Made by a program: the position numbers and the translations under genes. Positions 9,143-18,974 of a stretch of DNA of 64,000 nucleotides are shown here, one piece after another. The stretch spans positions 3,189,501-3,253,500 of the forward strand of contig NZ_CP076413.1 in assembly GCF_021173085.1 (NCBI RefSeq), read 5' to 3'. A model generated the notes under the pieces. It did no database searches. It was not told the DNA's origin and saw only the letters and a list, made by a program, of their open reading frames with translations. The stretch's first letter is position 1, and every line of letters starts with the position of its first letter. This DNA comes from Ralstonia wenshanensis. GTDB taxonomy: Bacteria; Pseudomonadota; Gammaproteobacteria; Burkholderiales; Burkholderiaceae.

Positions 9143-12100
9143 TCAGCCGATGGTCATCAGGCTGGCGTTGCCACCCGCCGCGGCCGTATTGACCGACAGC
9201 GAACGCTCGATCAGCAGGCGCTCCAGCGCCAGCCCCTCCCCGCCATGCGGCAGGCCTTGCACGCCCACGATGGGGCCGGCACGTCGTGCCAGTCCTTCGC
9301 AAATGGCGCGCAGATGGTCCGAATCGCCGTGGTGCAGCACCGCATCAAAAGCCGCTTCGTCGGTCGACCCGACCACGCGGACGCGCGATTGTACTGCCGC
9401 CGGCAAGCCCCGAAGTACCGCTTCGATGGCAGGGTTTTCCTGCACAACGGCCACGCTGCCAACGGCCAGAATCGCCGCCAACTGGCGCAGCCAATCGGCC
9501 GGATCGGCCGCCACGCACAACACCGCTTCGCGCGGCAGCAGCGTGTAGGTGTTGCGCTCGCCCGTCGGGCCCGGCAGCGTGGCCGTGGCGCCCGTGGCAG
9601 ACGCCGCAGCCAGGCGTTCGCACAGCGATGCCAGCTCAGGCGCCTGCTTGCGCGCCCAGTCCGTCAGTGCATCGAACGGCGCCAGCAGCGCGCGGCGCGC
9701 ATCGGTATCGATGTCCGTACCGGCACCTGCGGTCAGTTGCAGCGCGGTGCGCATGCCGTCCTGCGGGCACGTCGAGAGCAAACGCAGCAGATACAGCGGG
9801 CCGCCAGCCTTCGGGCCCGTGCCCGACAGTCCTTCGCCGCCGAACGGCTGCACGCCCACCACGGCGCCCACGATATTGCGGTTCACATACAGGTTGCCGA
9901 CGTGCGCGCGGTCGACCACGTGCGCGATGGTCTCGTCGATACGCGTGTGGATGCCCAGCGTCAGGCCGTAGCCCGTGCCGTTGATCTGCTCGATCAGCTT
10001 GGTGAGGCCCGCGTTGTCACCGGAGCGCTTCCAGCGCACCACGTGCAGCACGGGGCCGAAGATCTCGCGCGTCAGGTCCGACAGGCTGTCGAGTTCGATC
10101 ACCGTCGGCGGCACGAAGGTGCCGTGTGCGCACGCAGCCGGCACAGGCGCCTGATGCACGCGGCGGCCCTTGGCCCGCATCGCTTCGATATGGCCGACGA
10201 TGTTGTCGCGGGCTTCGGCGTCGATCACCGGGCCAACGTCCGTGGCGAGTCGATCCGGATTGCCCATTGCCAGCTCGGCCATGCCGCCCTTGAGCATCGC
10301 GAGCACGCGGTCGGCCACGTCATCCTGCAGGCACAGCACGCGCAGCGCCGAGCAACGCTGGCCTGCCGAATCAAACGCAGACGACAGCACATCCGCCACC
10401 ACCTGCTCGGCCAGCGCGGACGAATCGACAATCATCGCGTTCTGACCGCCAGTCTCGGCAATCAGGGGGATCGGCGCGCCGTTGGCATCCAGGCGGCCAG
10501 CCAGCGTGCGCTGCAGGATGCGCGCGACTTCGGTCGAGCCGGTAAACATCACGCCCTTGGTGCGCGTGTCCTTCACCAGCGCGGCGCCGACGGTCTCGCC
10601 GCGGCCCGGCAGCAGTTGCACGGCACCGGCCGGCACGCCGGCTTCGCGCAGGATGCGCACAGCCTGGGCGGCGATCAGCGGGGTCTGTTCAGCGGGCTTG
10701 GCCAACACCGGGTTGCCGGCGGCCAGCGCGGCGCTGACCTGGCCAGTGAAGATCGCCAGCGGGAAGTTCCACGGGCTGATGCAGACCACCGGGCCCAGCG
10801 GACGGTGCGTGTCGTTGGAGAACCCGCCGCGCACCTGTGCCGCGTAGTAGCGCAGGAAGTCGACGGCCTCGCGCACCTCGGCGATGGCGTTGGACAGCGT
10901 CTTGCCCGCCTCGCGGATGATCAGCCCCATCAGGTGCTGCATCTCGCCTTCCATCAGGTCGGCGGCGCGGTCGAGCAGCGCGGCGCGCGCTTCCGGCGGC
11001 GTGGCTTGCCAGATCGGGGCGGCGGCGGCGGCGGCCGACAGGGCGGCATCGACGTCGGCTTCGGTGGCTTCCGTCACATGGCCGACGATATCGCGCAGGT
11101 CGGACGGATTGCGTACCGGCTGTGCCGTGCCGCCCACGTACGGCGCATCGCCAATGGTCGGCTCGGCGTTCCAGACCGTGCTCGTGCCCGCAAGAAGAGC
11201 GGACGACAACGACGCCAGGCGCTGCTCGTTCGCCAGGTCGATGCCCGACGAGTTGGCGCGCACGTCACCGTAGAGGTGGCGCGGCAGCGGAATCTTCGGA
11301 TGCGGCAGGCCGAGCGTCCCTTCCTCGGCGTGCATCTTTTCCACCACCGCCACCGGATCGGCGACGAGGTCGTCCAGCGGAATCGACTCGTCCGCAATGC
11401 GGTTCACGAACGAGGTATTGGCGCCGTTTTCCAGCAGGCGGCGCACCAGGTAGGCCAGCAGCGTTTCGTGCGTACCGACCGGCGCGTAGATGCGGCACGG
11501 GCGGTTCAGCTTGCCCGGCTTGTTGCCCACGACCTGTTCGTACAGCGGTTCACCCATGCCGTGCAGGCACTGGAATTCGTACTGGCCGGGGTAATAGTTC
11601 TGGCCGGCCATGTGATAAATGGCCGCCAGTGTGTGCGCATTGTGCGTGGCGAACTGCGGGAAGATCGCTTCCGGCGCGGCCAGCAGCTTGCGGGCGCAGG
11701 CCAGGTACGACACGTCGGTGTAGACCTTGCGCGTGTAGACCGGATAGCCCTCCAGGCCGTCGACCTGGGCGCGCTTGACCTCGCTGTCCCAGTACGCGCC
11801 CTTCACGAGGCGGATCATCAGGCGGTGCTTGCTGCGGCGTGCCAGATCGATGATGTAGTCGAGCACGAACGGGCAGCGCTTCTGATAGCCCTGCACCACG
11901 AAGCCGATGCCGTTCCAGCCGGCAAGCTCAGGCGCAAAGCACAGGCGCTCCAGCAGATCGAGCGACAGCTCCAGGCGGTCGGCTTCTTCCGCATCGATGT
12001 TGATGCCGATGTCGTATTCACGCGCCAGCATCGCCAGCGCCTTCACGCGCGGATACAGCTCGTTGATCGTGCGGTCGTACTGCGCGCGGCTGTAGCGCGG

Positions 12101-13114
12101 ATGCAGCGCCGACAGCTTGATCGAGATGCCCGGCCCTTCGTAGATGCCACGCCCGCCCGAAGCCTGCCCGATCGCGCGGATGGCCTGCTCGTACGACGCG
12201 AGATAGCGCTGGGCGTCTTCCTCCGTCATCGCGGCCTCGCCGAGCATGTCGTAGGAATAGCGGAAGCCCTCGGCTTCAAACTTGCGCGCGTTGGCCAGCG
12301 CTTCGGAAATGGTTTCGCCGGTGACGAACTGCTCGCCCATCAGGCGCATCGCCATGTCCACGCCCTTGCGGATGAGCGGCTCACCGCTCTTGCCGATGAT
12401 GCGCGTGAGCGCCTTCGACAACCCTGCTTCGTTGTGCGTGGCAACCAGCTTGCCCGTGAGCAGCAGGCCCCAGGTGGCAGCGTTCACGAACAGCGACGGG
12501 CTCTGGCCGACATGCGAATACCAGTTGCCGTTGCTGATCTTGTCGCGGATGAGCGCGTCGCGCGTGGCCTTGTCGGGAATGCGCAGCAGTGCCTCGGCCA
12601 GGCACATCAGCGCCACGCCTTCCTGGCTCGACAAGGAAAATTCTTGGATCAGGCCCTGCACCAGGCCTTCGCGGCCGGTGCCGACCTTTTGCGTGCGCAG
12701 CTTGCCGGCAAGGTCCCGTGCGAGCTGCTTGGCTTCCGAGGCGAGCGCGCCCGGCAGGCGAGCCTGCTCCAGCAGCATCGGAATGGCTTCGGTTTCGGGC
12801 CGGCGGTAGGCGGCCGTGATGGCAGCGCGCAAGACCGACTGCGGTTGCACGCTCTGTGCGAATTCGAGGAACGGTTGCACCGCAGGTTCATCACCCTCGT
12901 GCACGTCCGAGACGGCTGCGGCGGCGGACGGGAGGCCATCCGCCACCGGGCCGTTTGCATCAGTTGGCAGCTGCCCCCGCTCCACTTGATCCAGATACGT
13001 GAAGATCGCCTGCTTGATCAGCCAGTGCGGCGTGCGGTCAATGGACTGCGCAACGCGCTTGAGGCGTTCACGCGAAGCATCGTCCAGCTTGACCCCGAGG
13101 GTGGTTGTAGCCAT
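9143..13114 (-). CDS. putA: trifunctional proline utilization protein PutA
   Basis: It oxidises proline to glutamate in two steps: FAD-dependent proline dehydrogenase, then NAD-dependent P5C dehydrogenase. It also carries an N-terminal ribbon-helix-helix repressor domain. The protein is 1323 aa, close to E. coli PutA (1320). The order is: RHH at about 1-45 (TLGVKLDDASRERLKRVA), PRODH barrel at about 190-560 with RLMIRLVKGAYWDSEVK, P5CDH at about 640-1110 with catalytic Glu887 (AETGGQ) and Cys921 (GQRCSALR), and the C-terminal ALDH-like domain. ATG 13114 starts the RHH domain; the frame stays open 85 codons upstream into the repeat element, but that extension matches nothing. RHH-type PutA normally represses its own gene, so operators are expected in 13115-13310. 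Confidence 0.97.
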   Translation of the reverse strand: MATTTLGVKLDDASRERLKRVAQSIDRTPHWLIKQAIFTYLDQVERGQLPTDANGPVADGLPSAAAAVSDVHEGDEPAVQPFLEFAQSVQPQSVLRAAITAAYRRPETEAIPMLLEQARLPGALASEAKQLARDLAGKLRTQKVGTGREGLVQGLIQEFSLSSQEGVALMCLAEALLRIPDKATRDALIRDKISNGNWYSHVGQSPSLFVNAATWGLLLTGKLVATHNEAGLSKALTRIIGKSGEPLIRKGVDMAMRLMGEQFVTGETISEALANARKFEAEGFRYSYDMLGEAAMTEEDAQRYLASYEQAIRAIGQASGGRGIYEGPGISIKLSALHPRYSRAQYDRTINELYPRVKALAMLAREYDIGINIDAEEADRLELSLDLLERLCFAPELAGWNGIGFVVQGYQKRCPFVLDYIIDLARRSKHRLMIRLVKGAYWDSEVKRAQVDGLEGYPVYTRKVYTDVSYLACARKLLAAPEAIFPQFATHNAHTLAAIYHMAGQNYYPGQYEFQCLHGMGEPLYEQVVGNKPGKLNRPCRIYAPVGTHETLLAYLVRRLLENGANTSFVNRIADESIPLDDLVADPVAVVEKMHAEEGTLGLPHPKIPLPRHLYGDVRANSSGIDLANEQRLASLSSALLAGTSTVWNAEPTIGDAPYVGGTAQPVRNPSDLRDIVGHVTEATEADVDAALSAAAAAAPIWQATPPEARAALLDRAADLMEGEMQHLMGLIIREAGKTLSNAIAEVREAVDFLRYYAAQVRGGFSNDTHRPLGPVVCISPWNFPLAIFTGQVSAALAAGNPVLAKPAEQTPLIAAQAVRILREAGVPAGAVQLLPGRGETVGAALVKDTRTKGVMFTGSTEVARILQRTLAGRLDANGAPIPLIAETGGQNAMIVDSSALAEQVVADVLSSAFDSAGQRCSALRVLCLQDDVADRVLAMLKGGMAELAMGNPDRLATDVGPVIDAEARDNIVGHIEAMRAKGRRVHQAPVPAACAHGTFVPPTVIELDSLSDLTREIFGPVLHVVRWKRSGDNAGLTKLIEQINGTGYGLTLGIHTRIDETIAHVVDRAHVGNLYVNRNIVGAVVGVQPFGGEGLSGTGPKAGGPLYLLRLLSTCPQDGMRTALQLTAGAGTDIDTDARRALLAPFDALTDWARKQAPELASLCERLAAASATGATATLPGPTGERNTYTLLPREAVLCVAADPADWLRQLAAILAVGSVAVVQENPAIEAVLRGLPAAVQSRVRVVGSTDEAAFDAVLHHGDSDHLRAICEGLARRAGPIVGVQGLPHGGEGLALERLLIERSLSVNTAAAGGNASLMTIG

Positions 13115-13309
13115 GTGGGTTCCTATCCAGAGCTGCCATTGCCTGGCTTGTGGCCGGCAAATTGGGCGGATCATACGCCCGGCGGTCTTGGAGGTGCAAC
13201 CTAGTGAAACCCCTTGGTTCGAAATGGGTAGATTGGGGTGCAACCGCAGAGGGTGATGGGGGCTTTTGGGACGTCTTTTTTTTGTCTTGGCTGCGGGTTT
13301 TTTGCTTTT

Positions 13310-13812
13310 TGGTGCATCCCTTGTTTCATCCCCTGCCGGGGCTGACTCACTTTCTTTGGTCTTGCCCAAAGAAAGTAAGCAAAGAAATGCGCGCCCGAGA
13401 TGGCGACCCCCTCCTTGAATTTCTGTCGCAGGGAGGGAGGGGAGGCAAACTCGCTACGCTCAGACAAGCCTCCCCTCCTTTTCCTCCCTGCAACAGAAAT
13501 TCAAGGCGCCATCTAGGGCAGGGAAAGTCAAAGGACAAAAGCCACACCATCTGGGCGCAAGCCCAAACGACAAAGGCCAACCACGCGATGGGTTGGCCTT
13601 TTTCTTTTGACGTTGAGCCCTAGATGGCGCCTTGAATTTGCGTAAGCGGGCGGAAAAAAGGTGGGGAACTGTCTGAGCGCAGCGAGTTTTCCCCACCTCC
13701 GCCCGGTTACGAAAATTCAAGGAGGCTTTCGCCATCTCGGGCGCGCCTTTCTTTTGCTTACTTTTCTTTGGCAAGACAAAGAAAAGTGAGTCGTGCCCGG
13801 CAGGGTACGAAA
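13310..13812. repeat. composite nested-palindrome repeat, copy 2
   Basis: This is a second copy of the element at 2103-2601, in the same orientation, between the putA start and the priA stop (20 nt past priA). The outer arms, central hairpin (AAAGGCCAACC at 13572-13582 with GGTTGGCCTTT at 13591-13601) and framing CCTTGAATTTCTG blocks are retained. Left hairpin: CCTTGAATTTCTG (13413-13425) pairs with 13494-13506, inner stem 13436-13446/13468-13478, loop 13447-13467. Right hairpin: outer pair 13630-13639/13713-13722, inner stem 13660-13668/13689-13697, loop 13669-13688. The inner stems differ in sequence from those of copy 1 but are still fully paired. Non-coding; no flanking target duplication is obvious by eye. 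Confidence 0.85.
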
Positions 13813-13832
13813 GGGGTGTGCACCACCAGCCC

Positions 13833-16130
13833 TCAAATCCTCAAAGGATCAATCTCCAACTGCCAGCGCACGCCTTTCACGGTCTTGCTGATGCCGGCAA
13901 ACCCGTCCGTCCAGGCGGATAGCAGCTTTTGCAGGGCCGCGCGCGAGGCACTTTCCACCAACAGTTGCGCGCGCTCGCGGTTGGCCAGCCGCACCATCGT
14001 CATCGGCACCGGATCATGCAAAAACACCGGTGCGCCCAATTCAGCCGCCAAGGCTTCACCAGCCGAACGCGCCGCGCCCAAGAACTCCAGCGCGCGCGCG
14101 ACTTCCTTGTGCTCGGCGGTGAGCAGCGCTTGATAGGAAAACGGCGGCAAACCGGCTTGCTTGCGTTCCCGCAGCAACTGGCGCGCAAAACCGCCGTAAT
14201 CGTGCCGAACCAGCGCCTGCAGCGCCGGCGCATCCGGATACCGCGTCTGGATCAGCACCTCGCCGGCCAGCCCGGCCCGGCCGGCACGGCCCGCCACCTG
14301 CATCAGCGAGGCAAATAGGTGCTCGCCGGCGCGAAAGTCATGGCTGAAGAGCGAGGGGTCCGGCGCCACCACGCCCACCAGCGTCACGCGCTGAAAGTCG
14401 TGCCCTTTGGCGACCATTTGCGTGCCGATCAGGATGTCGACGCTGCCTTCGTGCACGGTGTCGAACAGCGCTTCGGCGCTGCCCTTGCGGCGGGTGGAAT
14501 CGGCGTCGATGCGGGCGACGCGGGCTTGCGGAAACAGTTCGCCAAGCGTCTCTTCGATGCGCTGGGTGCCGCGCCCGAGCGGTGCGATATCAACGTTGCC
14601 GCAATCGGGGCAGTGATGCGGAATGCGGGATTCGTACCCGCAGTGGTGACAGCGTAGGCGCCGCTCGGGCTTGTGCAGCACCAGGTACGCCGAGCAACGC
14701 GGGCAGCCCGACAGCCAGCCGCATGCGTCGCAGGACAGCACGGGCGCGTAGCCGCGGCGGTTGAGGAACAGCAGGCTTTGTTCGCCACGCGCCAGACGAT
14801 CGGCAATCGCATCGACGAGCGGTTTGGACAGCCCATCGCGAATCTGGCGCCCGGCGCGGCGCTCGAGGTTCAAATCGATGAGCGACACGCGCGGCAGCAC
14901 GGCTTCAGCCTGCGCGCGTTGCGAGAGCGTCAGACGCGTGGTGGCGGTCTGCTCGGCGCGCCACCAGGTTTCCAGCGACGGCGTGGCCGAGCCCAGCACC
15001 ACGGGGATGTTCCGCTGCTTGGCACGCCATAGCGCCAGGTCGCGTGCGGAATAGCGCAGCCCCTCCTGCTGCTTGTACGACGTGTCGTGTTCTTCGTCGA
15101 CGAGGATGAGCGCGAGGTTGGGCAGCGACGCCAGCATCGCCAGCCGCGTACCGAGCACGATGCGGGCCTCGCCGCGATGCGCGGCCAGCCAGTTCAGCGC
15201 ACGCGGCTGCTCGGCCAGGCCGCTGTGCAGCGCCGCCATCGGCACGCCGGGAAAACGTGCGGCGATGCGCGCTTCCAGTTGCGGCGTCAGGTTGATCTCG
15301 GGCACCAGCATCAGAACCTGTGCGGCCGGGTCGCGCGCCAGGGCATCGGCGATGGCGTGCAGGTAGACCTCGGTCTTGCCGCTGCCGGTGACGCCGTACA
15401 GAAGGAACGGGCTGAATGTGCCAGCCGCGCCAGCTTGGGCAATGGCGGCCACGGCGGCAGCCTGTTCGTCGTTCAGGGCGGGTGCGACCGAAGGCGCAGG
15501 CAATTCGAGCGGTTGCGGCAACAGCGCCTTCGGCCGCAGTTCTGCGCGCAGCCATCCGACCGTCGCCCAATCCCGCAGCTTGGCAACGGCTTGCCCGTGC
15601 AGCTCGACGGCCGCGCTGGTGCTCAACTCACCATCGCCGGTGAGCGCTTCGACCAGGCGCATGGCGCCGGACGCACGTTTCGGAATGCTGTCCAGCAACG
15701 CGGCCCGGGCCGGTTCGATCATCACATAGACGGTTTCGTTGGCCTGTCGGGCAAGGTTGTCCCAGCTTCCGGGCGTGCGCCACAACGGCGGCAGCGCCGG
15801 CAACGTTACCTCGCCCAGTGCACGGTGGTAGTAGCCGGCAGCAAATTCGGCCAAGGCACGCCATTCACTATCGAGCGGCGGTACCCAGTTGAGCACGCGC
15901 TCGACATCGCGCAGCTTCTCTTGGGGCACATCGGTGGTCGCGGCAGTGTCGATCACCAACGCCACCACGCGCCGGTTGCCAAAGGGCACCACAACCAACT
16001 GCCCCGGCAGGACAGGCTGCGCACACCGGTAGTCGAACACGGCATCCAGTGGCGTATCGATCACCACCCGCACGATAGCGGCCGACGCCTTGGCATCAGA
16101 AAACGCAGCGTCGACTTGGGTGGTGGTCAT
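13833..16130 (-). CDS. priA: replication restart helicase PriA
   Basis: PriA binds stalled or repaired forks and D-loops and reloads the replisome; it is a 3'-5' superfamily 2 DNA helicase. The 765-residue protein shows the N-terminal 3'-end-binding domain, Walker A GVTGSGKT at 246-253, Walker B DEEH at 345-348, and eight zinc cysteines at 467, 470, 476, 479, 494, 497, 507 and 510. The QVAGRAGR motif lies near 611. ATG 16130 begins the typical N-terminus (VRVVIDTPLDAVFDYR follows); 29 further codons are open upstream but not family-like. hemE lies upstream on the same strand behind about 590 bp of non-coding DNA with DnaA boxes. The repeat element follows the stop by 20 nt. Confidence 0.96.
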   Translation of the reverse strand: MTTTQVDAAFSDAKASAAIVRVVIDTPLDAVFDYRCAQPVLPGQLVVVPFGNRRVVALVIDTAATTDVPQEKLRDVERVLNWVPPLDSEWRALAEFAAGYYHRALGEVTLPALPPLWRTPGSWDNLARQANETVYVMIEPARAALLDSIPKRASGAMRLVEALTGDGELSTSAAVELHGQAVAKLRDWATVGWLRAELRPKALLPQPLELPAPSVAPALNDEQAAAVAAIAQAGAAGTFSPFLLYGVTGSGKTEVYLHAIADALARDPAAQVLMLVPEINLTPQLEARIAARFPGVPMAALHSGLAEQPRALNWLAAHRGEARIVLGTRLAMLASLPNLALILVDEEHDTSYKQQEGLRYSARDLALWRAKQRNIPVVLGSATPSLETWWRAEQTATTRLTLSQRAQAEAVLPRVSLIDLNLERRAGRQIRDGLSKPLVDAIADRLARGEQSLLFLNRRGYAPVLSCDACGWLSGCPRCSAYLVLHKPERRLRCHHCGYESRIPHHCPDCGNVDIAPLGRGTQRIEETLGELFPQARVARIDADSTRRKGSAEALFDTVHEGSVDILIGTQMVAKGHDFQRVTLVGVVAPDPSLFSHDFRAGEHLFASLMQVAGRAGRAGLAGEVLIQTRYPDAPALQALVRHDYGGFARQLLRERKQAGLPPFSYQALLTAEHKEVARALEFLGAARSAGEALAAELGAPVFLHDPVPMTMVRLANRERAQLLVESASRAALQKLLSAWTDGFAGISKTVKGVRWQLEIDPLRI

Positions 16131-16310
16131 GCAAAGCGCAAACGGTTGAATTGCAAAGGGATTGTTGCGATGCAGCGGCGGATTGTGCACCTGGGAAATG
16201 CGTCTTGCCCATCTCACCTTGCCTTCACAGCCATTGCCATGGTCGGCTCAATGTTCAAGTATTACTTGAGGTTTGTGCCTTGGCGCCCTGATCGGCGACC
16301 GTTTTCCCGG

Positions 16311-16512
16311 CTATCCACACGGCCTGTGGATAACTTTGTTGAAAAGTCGCCTGCCGCGCCCGTGAAGGCCAATGGATTCACCGTTTTTCTAGCTTGCACG
16401 ATTTACGCGCACGCGGCTTTCTTTTATAAAAATCAAACACTTATGCGTTGGATGCACACAGGCCGCCCTGCTGCGCCGCGGAAAGAACCAGCCGCGACAG
16501 CTTTGTGCATAA
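16311..16512. other. DnaA-box cluster in the priA-hemE intergenic region
   Basis: The 590-bp gap 16131-16720 has no credible gene. It contains two perfect DnaA boxes in the minus orientation: TTATCCACA read from 16325-16333 and TTATGCACA read from 16504-16512. A one-mismatch box, CTATCCACA, lies at 16311-16319, with weaker matches near 16441 and 16452. An AT-rich tract (TTTTATAAAAATCAAAC, around 16423-16437) lies between the boxes. This resembles an origin-like or DnaA-titrating site. dnaA itself is not in the window, so whether the region initiates replication, titrates DnaA or regulates priA/hemE is open. Confidence 0.55.
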
Positions 16513-16720
16513 GTCAAGTCTTGACAGCCGGCTTACGCACCAGAAAGCGCGAAATAAATCGCTTGACACCCCTTTCGGGCCAGATGGGGCCACCAGCACG
16601 CGAGTAGTCACTCACCCCGACTGCACCAAAGCGGCGAAGATTCCACCCGTGCCCCCGGCTTCACGCACAACTGCGGCCCAATTCAAACGCTATCGCACCG
16701 CAACATTGATCTCAATCGTG

Positions 16721-17815
16721 TTATTTCGCTTTCGTGCGAAGCGCGCGGCTGAAGCTGTGCACTTCGTCCACCAGCACCGTCACGGCTTCGGGTGGCGTGA
16801 ACTGCGAGATGCCGTGGCCGAGGTTGAAGATGTGGCCGTCGCTGTCGCCGCTGGCGGCGTAGTCTTCCAGCACGCGGCGCACTTGGGCGCGAATGGCGTC
16901 GGGTTCGGCAAACAACACCGTCGGGTCCAGGTTGCCCTGCAGGGCGACGCGCCCTGCCGTTCGCTGGCGGGCGAGCTGCAGGTTGACGGTCCAGTCCACG
17001 CCCAGCGCGTCGGCACCGGTCTCGGCCATGGCTTCAAGCCACAGGCCACCGCCCTTGGTGAACAGGATGACCGGCACGCGCTGGCCGTCGGCCCCGGGGC
17101 GGATGCCTTTCACCACGCGTGCCATGTAGGCCAGCGAAAACTCCTGGTAGATGCCATCGGCAAGCGCCCCGCCCCAGGTATCGAACACCTGCACAGCCTG
17201 GGCACCCGCCTCGATCTGGGCGTTCAGATAGTCGATCACGGCTTGCGCGTTGATCTCCAGGATGCGGTGCATCAGGTCCGGGCGCGCGTAGAGCATCGAC
17301 TTGACGGTGCGGAAGTCGTCCGAACCGCCGCCTTCCACCATGTAGCAGGCGAGCGTCCACGGGCTGCCCGAGAAGCCAATGAGCGGCACACGCTGGCGGC
17401 CGTCCTGCACGAGCGCACGGCGGATTTCCGCCACGGCATCGAACACGTATTGCAGCGACGACATGTCCGGCACCGACAGCGCCGCCACATCGGCTTCCGT
17501 GCGCACCGGCTTGGCAAAGCGCGGGCCCTCGCCCTGCGCGAACGACAGGCCCAGGCCCATGGCGTCGGGCACGGTCAGGATGTCGGAGAACAGAATCGCC
17601 GCGTCCAGCGGGTAGCGATCCAGCGGCTGCAGCGTCACTTCCGTCGCATACGCCGGCGACTTGGCCAGGCCGAGAAAGCTGCCGGCGCGCGCACGCGTGG
17701 CGTTGTACTCGGGCAGATAGCGGCCCGCCTGGCGCATCAGCCACAGCGGCGTGTAGTCGGTCGGCTGGCGGCGCAGGGCGCGCAGGAAGGTGTCGTTGGC
17801 GAGCGGGGCGGACAT
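16721..17815 (-). CDS. hemE: uroporphyrinogen decarboxylase
   Basis: HemE removes four acetate carboxyls from uroporphyrinogen III to give coproporphyrinogen III in heme synthesis, in the cytoplasm without cofactor. At 364 aa it has both family signatures: [15 protein letters not shown] at residues 23-37, which binds the substrate carboxylates, and [16 protein letters not shown] in the middle. The catalytic Asp lies in LFSDIL. The start ATG 17815 gives the usual N-terminus. It is monocistronic, with non-coding DNA downstream containing DnaA boxes before priA. I saw no strong terminator after its stop. Confidence 0.97.
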   Translation of the reverse strand: MSAPLANDTFLRALRRQPTDYTPLWLMRQAGRYLPEYNATRARAGSFLGLAKSPAYATEVTLQPLDRYPLDAAILFSDILTVPDAMGLGLSFAQGEGPRFAKPVRTEADVAALSVPDMSSLQYVFDAVAEIRRALVQDGRQRVPLIGFSGSPWTLACYMVEGGGSDDFRTVKSMLYARPDLMHRILEINAQAVIDYLNAQIEAGAQAVQVFDTWGGALADGIYQEFSLAYMARVVKGIRPGADGQRVPVILFTKGGGLWLEAMAETGADALGVDWTVNLQLARQRTAGRVALQGNLDPTVLFAEPDAIRAQVRRVLEDYAASGDSDGHIFNLGHGISQFTPPEAVTVLVDEVHSFSRALRTKAK

Positions 17816-17910
17816 GGCGATGGACTCTTGAGGAGGGCGCCATTGTAAGGGATGGTGTTTTTATCCCGCCCTGACCCAGGCCAACATGTCGCAGATCACG
17901 GGCGCAGATA

Positions 17911-18396
17911 TCACGGCACCTTGTGCGTATCGCCCGCGCGCTGCGGCGGCAGCTTGATCGCCATCGCCTTGAAATCCGTGCTGGTGGTCAGCGTTCCGTG
18001 CACCACACCACGCGGAATCACGATCAGATCGCCCGCCCGGACCTCCCGCGGCGCGCTGTCGAGCCAGACGGTGGCCGTGCCGGACATCACGTACTGGATC
18101 TCGTCGGAGTACGTATGCGTGTGCCTGGCCACGGTCCCCACCTGGATGCCCACCGTGCCGTTGGCCGCCGTCACCAGTGTTTTCGTGCGCAGCGTGCCCA
18201 TCTCGGCGATGACGGGGCCGATCTCGTCCGGGGTCATGCTGCCCATGTTGACGATCTGCGCCGTAAGCGTCGGCGCCGAGGCTGGAGCCGCTGCCGCAGC
18301 CGGTTGGGACGCTTGCGCAAACGCGCCGGCGCAGCCGGCAAAGATGGCGGCGGCAGAAACCGCACGGATCACAGCAACAGGACGATGGCGATGCAT
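17911..18396 (-). CDS. secreted cupin-domain protein
   Basis: The 161-residue protein starts with a signal peptide (residues 1-29, hydrophobic VIRAVSAAAIFAGCAGAFAQA), then an Ala/Pro-rich linker to about residue 45 and a cupin beta-barrel. Metal-ligand-type residues are visible in ARHTHTYSDEIQYVMSG (H-x-H...E) and PRGVVHGT. Small periplasmic cupins of this kind have no uniform function. ATG 18396 is chosen because AGGAG lies 7 nt upstream; an in-frame ATG at 18411 has no such site. It is divergent from the GFA-family gene beyond a 218-bp gap. Cys at the end of the hydrophobic stretch makes a lipoprotein conceivable, but the motif is not a good lipobox. Confidence 0.7.
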   Translation of the reverse strand: MHRHRPVAVIRAVSAAAIFAGCAGAFAQASQPAAAAAPASAPTLTAQIVNMGSMTPDEIGPVIAEMGTLRTKTLVTAANGTVGIQVGTVARHTHTYSDEIQYVMSGTATVWLDSAPREVRAGDLIVIPRGVVHGTLTTSTDFKAMAIKLPPQRAGDTHKVP

Positions 18397-18614
18397 GGTT
18401 GGGCTCCTCATGACGCGGTCGCCGTCAAGGCGCGGCGGTCAGCGGCGCGCTGGTTGGCTCATTCGTTTGGCGCGCTCGCGGCGATTGTCGCATCGGCACG
18501 CGCAGGCGTAGACCTAGGGCGATTCCCGAGAATCCGGGGCGCCGCCCCCAAACCGCCTCGCCTATAGTGGACGGCGCCAAGCCCGCCACAAAACGCACAT
18601 CACAGGAGACCGGC

Positions 18615-18962
18615 ATGACACACAAAGGAAGCTGCCACTGCGGCAACGTCGCGTTCGAAGTCGAAGGCCATCCGGAAAGCGCGATGGCATGCAACTGCTC
18701 GATCTGCCAGCGCAAGGGCTCGCTGCTGTGGTTCGTGGCGCGCGACAAGGTTCGGCTGCTGACGCCCGAAGACAACGCAAGCACCTACCTCTTTCGCAAG
18801 CACGTGATCAAACACCGCTTCTGCCCGACCTGCGGCATCCATCCGTATGCCGAGGGCGTCATGCCCGACGGCACGCCGATGATTGCCATCAACGTGCGCT
18901 GTCTGGAAGACATCGATCTGGCCAGCGTGCCGGTAACCCAGTTTGACGGGCGGTCGATGTAG
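18615..18962 (+). CDS. GFA family (glutathione-dependent formaldehyde-activating-like) zinc protein
   Basis: A 115-residue single-domain protein of the CENP-V/GFA family. The zinc-binding cysteines are clear: CHCGN near residue 8, CNCSICQRKG near 33 and CPTCGIHPY near 75. The founding enzyme was reported to join glutathione to formaldehyde, but most members have no proven activity. AGGAG precedes ATG 18615 by 7 nt, which decides the start. The gene ends 13 nt from the convergent Rieske gene, leaving little room for a terminator. Confidence 0.85.
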   Translation: MTHKGSCHCGNVAFEVEGHPESAMACNCSICQRKGSLLWFVARDKVRLLTPEDNASTYLFRKHVIKHRFCPTCGIHPYAEGVMPDGTPMIAINVRCLEDIDLASVPVTQFDGRSM

Positions 18963-18974
18963 CGCCGCAGTGCG

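Noticed and set aside
8936-13204. A 1422-residue plus-strand open frame opposite putA
   Set aside because: It is antisense to a complete, motif-rich PutA, and its composition (Arg/His/Gln-rich) is typical of a GC-rich shadow frame. No domain is recognisable.
13115-13369. An 85-codon N-terminal extension of putA
   Set aside because: The extension runs through the repeat element and a low-complexity stretch. The peptide at its start (MGKTKESESA) is encoded identically in the first repeat copy, at 2161 on the minus strand, so it is a product of the repeat and not of a gene.
16131-16720. The priA-hemE gap as the proven chromosomal origin
   Set aside because: DnaA boxes are clear, but dnaA, dnaN and the usual origin neighbours are not in the window, and skew cannot be judged over 64 kb by eye. 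It is kept only as a finding.
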